From Syntrophotalea acetylenivorans (GTDB taxonomy: Bacteria > Desulfobacterota > Desulfuromonadia > Desulfuromonadales > Syntrophotaleaceae): 64,000 nucleotides of DNA. Both the position numbers and the translations under genes were made by a program. The notes beneath the pieces were generated by a model, which was given only the letters and a program-made list of their open reading frames with translations, was not told the DNA's origin and did no database searches. Shown piece by piece: positions 62,552 through 64,000 of the stretch. The stretch lies in contig NZ_CP015519.1 of NCBI RefSeq assembly GCF_001887775.1, positions 992,001 through 1,056,000 on the forward strand. The letters are read 5' to 3'. The number at the start of each line of letters is the position of its first letter. Positions within the stretch are counted from its first letter, which is position 1.

Positions 62552-63916
62552 CTAACTCGAAGACGGCTTTAACTTATCTAATTCCCTGTGCAGTCGTGCA
62601 TTTTCCAACTGCTTCTGCGAAACCTCCGTTTGCAACTCTGCAACTTGCTCGCGCAACCTGCTTTCCTCGGTCCTCTTGTACATATCTTCTTTACCATGCG
62701 TATATGACGTGTGACTGGCTGCGGCAGAATGGCCTAGCTTTGGCATCAAATCTAAGACAACTGATTTTGGATCATCAGAAAAGCCCCGTTTTTGCCTGGT
62801 CTGGAGAATTTCAGTGGCGGTCTCCTTTCCAAACTTTCTTCTAATACTGTGCCCCCCAGAGCCTTTTCTTAGCCCGATCGCCTTAAATCCGTCTGCAATA
62901 ATCCGCGAAATACGTTTATTTCCCAAGGGTTTGCCAGTAGTAAAGCTAATAAAAAGATGTCCTTGCGCTTTTTCCTCTCCGACGCCAAGCCGTTCCAGGA
63001 TTGGTTTGCGAACATCCTTAATAAAGCTTGCGACCCTTATAGCCAACTTAATTTTCACATCATAAGCATTCTGATAGCCAAATTTCTGTTCAGGAGGCGT
63101 AACCTCAATCTCGCGCAAACCTTGTGCTAGCGCCGAGTCAATGACTTCTTTCGAAAAGTGTTCCACCAAGAGGCTACGCACGCTTCCGCCTCGCCAGCCT
63201 ACATGCTCAATAATATCTACAATCAGGATGTTCCTCTCGGCCGACAGCGGGGCACAAAATTCCCTGAAATATCTTCGCAGCCGATTCAACTCATCGTCGG
63301 TTGCAAAATGTTGTCGTTTGTGTATCGACCTCGCTCCGGTTCTTCTAAAACAAAGCGGATAAATCGTCTTCTTAACTTCACCTTTCTTGTTAAATGCCTC
63401 AGGATCTTTCATATAATCAGGCAATTTGCTTCGAATAGGTGCTGTAGGCCACCCTATCCAACCTTCCATCAAGGCTTGGATTTCTTGTGCCCACCAATAA
63501 AATTGATAAATGACCCTTAGTTTTCTGTTAACGGTTTCCTGTGCAGTCTTTTCGGTTCGACTGCTATTTTTAGTCTTTACATTCGCCAGTTCCCAATCTT
63601 TATACTCCTCTAGGTCGCAGTCCTCTATCTCTTTCCAGAACTTCGATTTCACACGCAGGTATTCGCAAAAAGACTTTAGGGAATAAGCCACCATTTGGAT
63701 ATCTGAGAGATATGCCTGTTCGTTATCTTCAGTATTATTATGGCTCGCTAAATGCTGTTTTGCCATATAAAGCGCATACTGCGAGAACTCCTCCATGAGC
63801 TTAATTTTCTCATCGAAAAAAAGTGGCACATCACGATTTGGCACATAAGGCGCCCACACTATTTTGATCGGATATATCCGCCTTAGATCAAGCGCCTTAA
63901 TTCCTTTTTCCCCCAT
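62552..63916 (-). CDS. tyrosine site-specific recombinase (integrase)
   Basis: Protein of 454 residues of the phage-integrase family. The catalytic residues are seen in order: Arg in EHVGWRGGSVRSLLVE, the H-x-x-R in GGHSIRRKFGKET, the second His in KLGHSAAASHTSYTH, and Tyr just after it. The N-terminal half has a SAM-like binding domain (SLKSFCEYLRVKSKFWKEIE). The last 40 residues are a Leu/Glu-rich coiled coil (LREQVAELQTEVSQKQLENA). It is oriented toward the window interior at its right edge. No tRNA or attachment site was found. It may mark one end of an integrated element that extends past the window. Confidence 0.85.
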   Translation of the reverse strand: MGEKGIKALDLRRIYPIKIVWAPYVPNRDVPLFFDEKIKLMEEFSQYALYMAKQHLASHNNTEDNEQAYLSDIQMVAYSLKSFCEYLRVKSKFWKEIEDCDLEEYKDWELANVKTKNSSRTEKTAQETVNRKLRVIYQFYWWAQEIQALMEGWIGWPTAPIRSKLPDYMKDPEAFNKKGEVKKTIYPLCFRRTGARSIHKRQHFATDDELNRLRRYFREFCAPLSAERNILIVDIIEHVGWRGGSVRSLLVEHFSKEVIDSALAQGLREIEVTPPEQKFGYQNAYDVKIKLAIRVASFIKDVRKPILERLGVGEEKAQGHLFISFTTGKPLGNKRISRIIADGFKAIGLRKGSGGHSIRRKFGKETATEILQTRQKRGFSDDPKSVVLDLMPKLGHSAAASHTSYTHGKEDMYKRTEESRLREQVAELQTEVSQKQLENARLHRELDKLKPSSS

Positions 63917-64000
63917 TAAATCATCCCCTATTCGGCGATACCAAGAACCTTTAGTTGAAGTGTCCTATTACCCCTAAACACATTTTCAGAAAGCATATAG

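Noticed and set aside
1-64000. CRISPR array
   Set aside because: No regular direct repeats with unique spacers were seen; repeats present are short dyads or single pairs.

Overview
The window looks like a metal-resistance and accessory region of a Gram-negative, probably anaerobic bacterium. I infer a deltaproteobacterium of the Desulfuromonas/Geobacter kind (Desulfobacterota). The reasons are the style of the multi-gene metal-efflux operons, the small diheme c-type cytochrome, the Rrf2/NifS/MnmA group, the siroheme reductase with TusA, and a GSU2403-type nucleotidyltransferase. This is judged from gene content, not from a marker gene. No rRNA, tRNA or CRISPR array was found.

Layout. 0.3-10.8 kb (+): a Zn/Cd P-type ATPase, then a CzcCBA-type RND efflux operon with a small exported protein at its head and a PII-like protein at its tail; czcA carries a single-base frameshift. 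11-16.8 kb: a nucleotidyltransferase-fold gene behind two identical-geometry inverted repeats, a diheme cytochrome, a ZIP transporter, an IS30-family element and a decayed Rrf2/IscR-type regulator. 16.9-23.7 kb: Fe-S and sulfur genes, namely mnmA, two cysteine desulfurases separated by a truncated group II intron, a ThiF/MoeB-like E1, a siroheme/4Fe-4S reductase and TusA. 23.8-40.2 kb (-): a long, mostly unidirectional copper locus with CusCBA, a CopA ATPase, a PII-like protein, a flavoprotein, a membrane methyltransferase-like protein and many small His/Met-rich exported or membrane proteins. 40.4-45.7 kb (-): a complete type II CBASS anti-phage operon (2TM-SAVED effector, Cap3, Cap2, CD-NTase) next to a WYL-domain regulator. 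46.3-50.7 kb (+): a multicopper oxidase with an appended predicted outer-membrane barrel, a YHS-domain flavoprotein and a DUF3047 protein. 52.6-55.1 kb (-): a large putative nuclease with a SEC-C tail. 55.7-61.6 kb: arsR-arsA-arsD without a permease, plus several small antitoxin-like genes, one a frameshifted mosaic. 62.5-63.9 kb (-): a tyrosine recombinase.

Working together. The two RND systems with the P-type ATPases, multicopper oxidase, YHS/HMA/Met-rich proteins and ZIP transporter form a broad Zn/Cd/Cu/Ag handling set, with efflux from cytoplasm to periplasm (P-type) and from periplasm to outside (RND), plus periplasmic Cu(I) oxidation. No CueR, CusRS, CzcRS or MerR regulator is in the window. 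The only metal regulator is ArsR, whose two matching operators are visible. The CBASS operon is self-contained with overlapping genes. The region shows decay and traffic: frameshifts in czcA and the IS30 transposase, a dead Rrf2 gene, an intron relic, a PII gene relic and an integrase.

Most striking points: the multicopper oxidase-barrel fusion with its YHS-flavoprotein neighbour that lacks the thioredoxin-reductase CxxC; the recurrent family of small exported proteins beside metal-efflux operons; the paired 32-bp inverted repeats at 12.05-12.14 kb; and the antitoxin mosaics at 55.8-60.6 kb.
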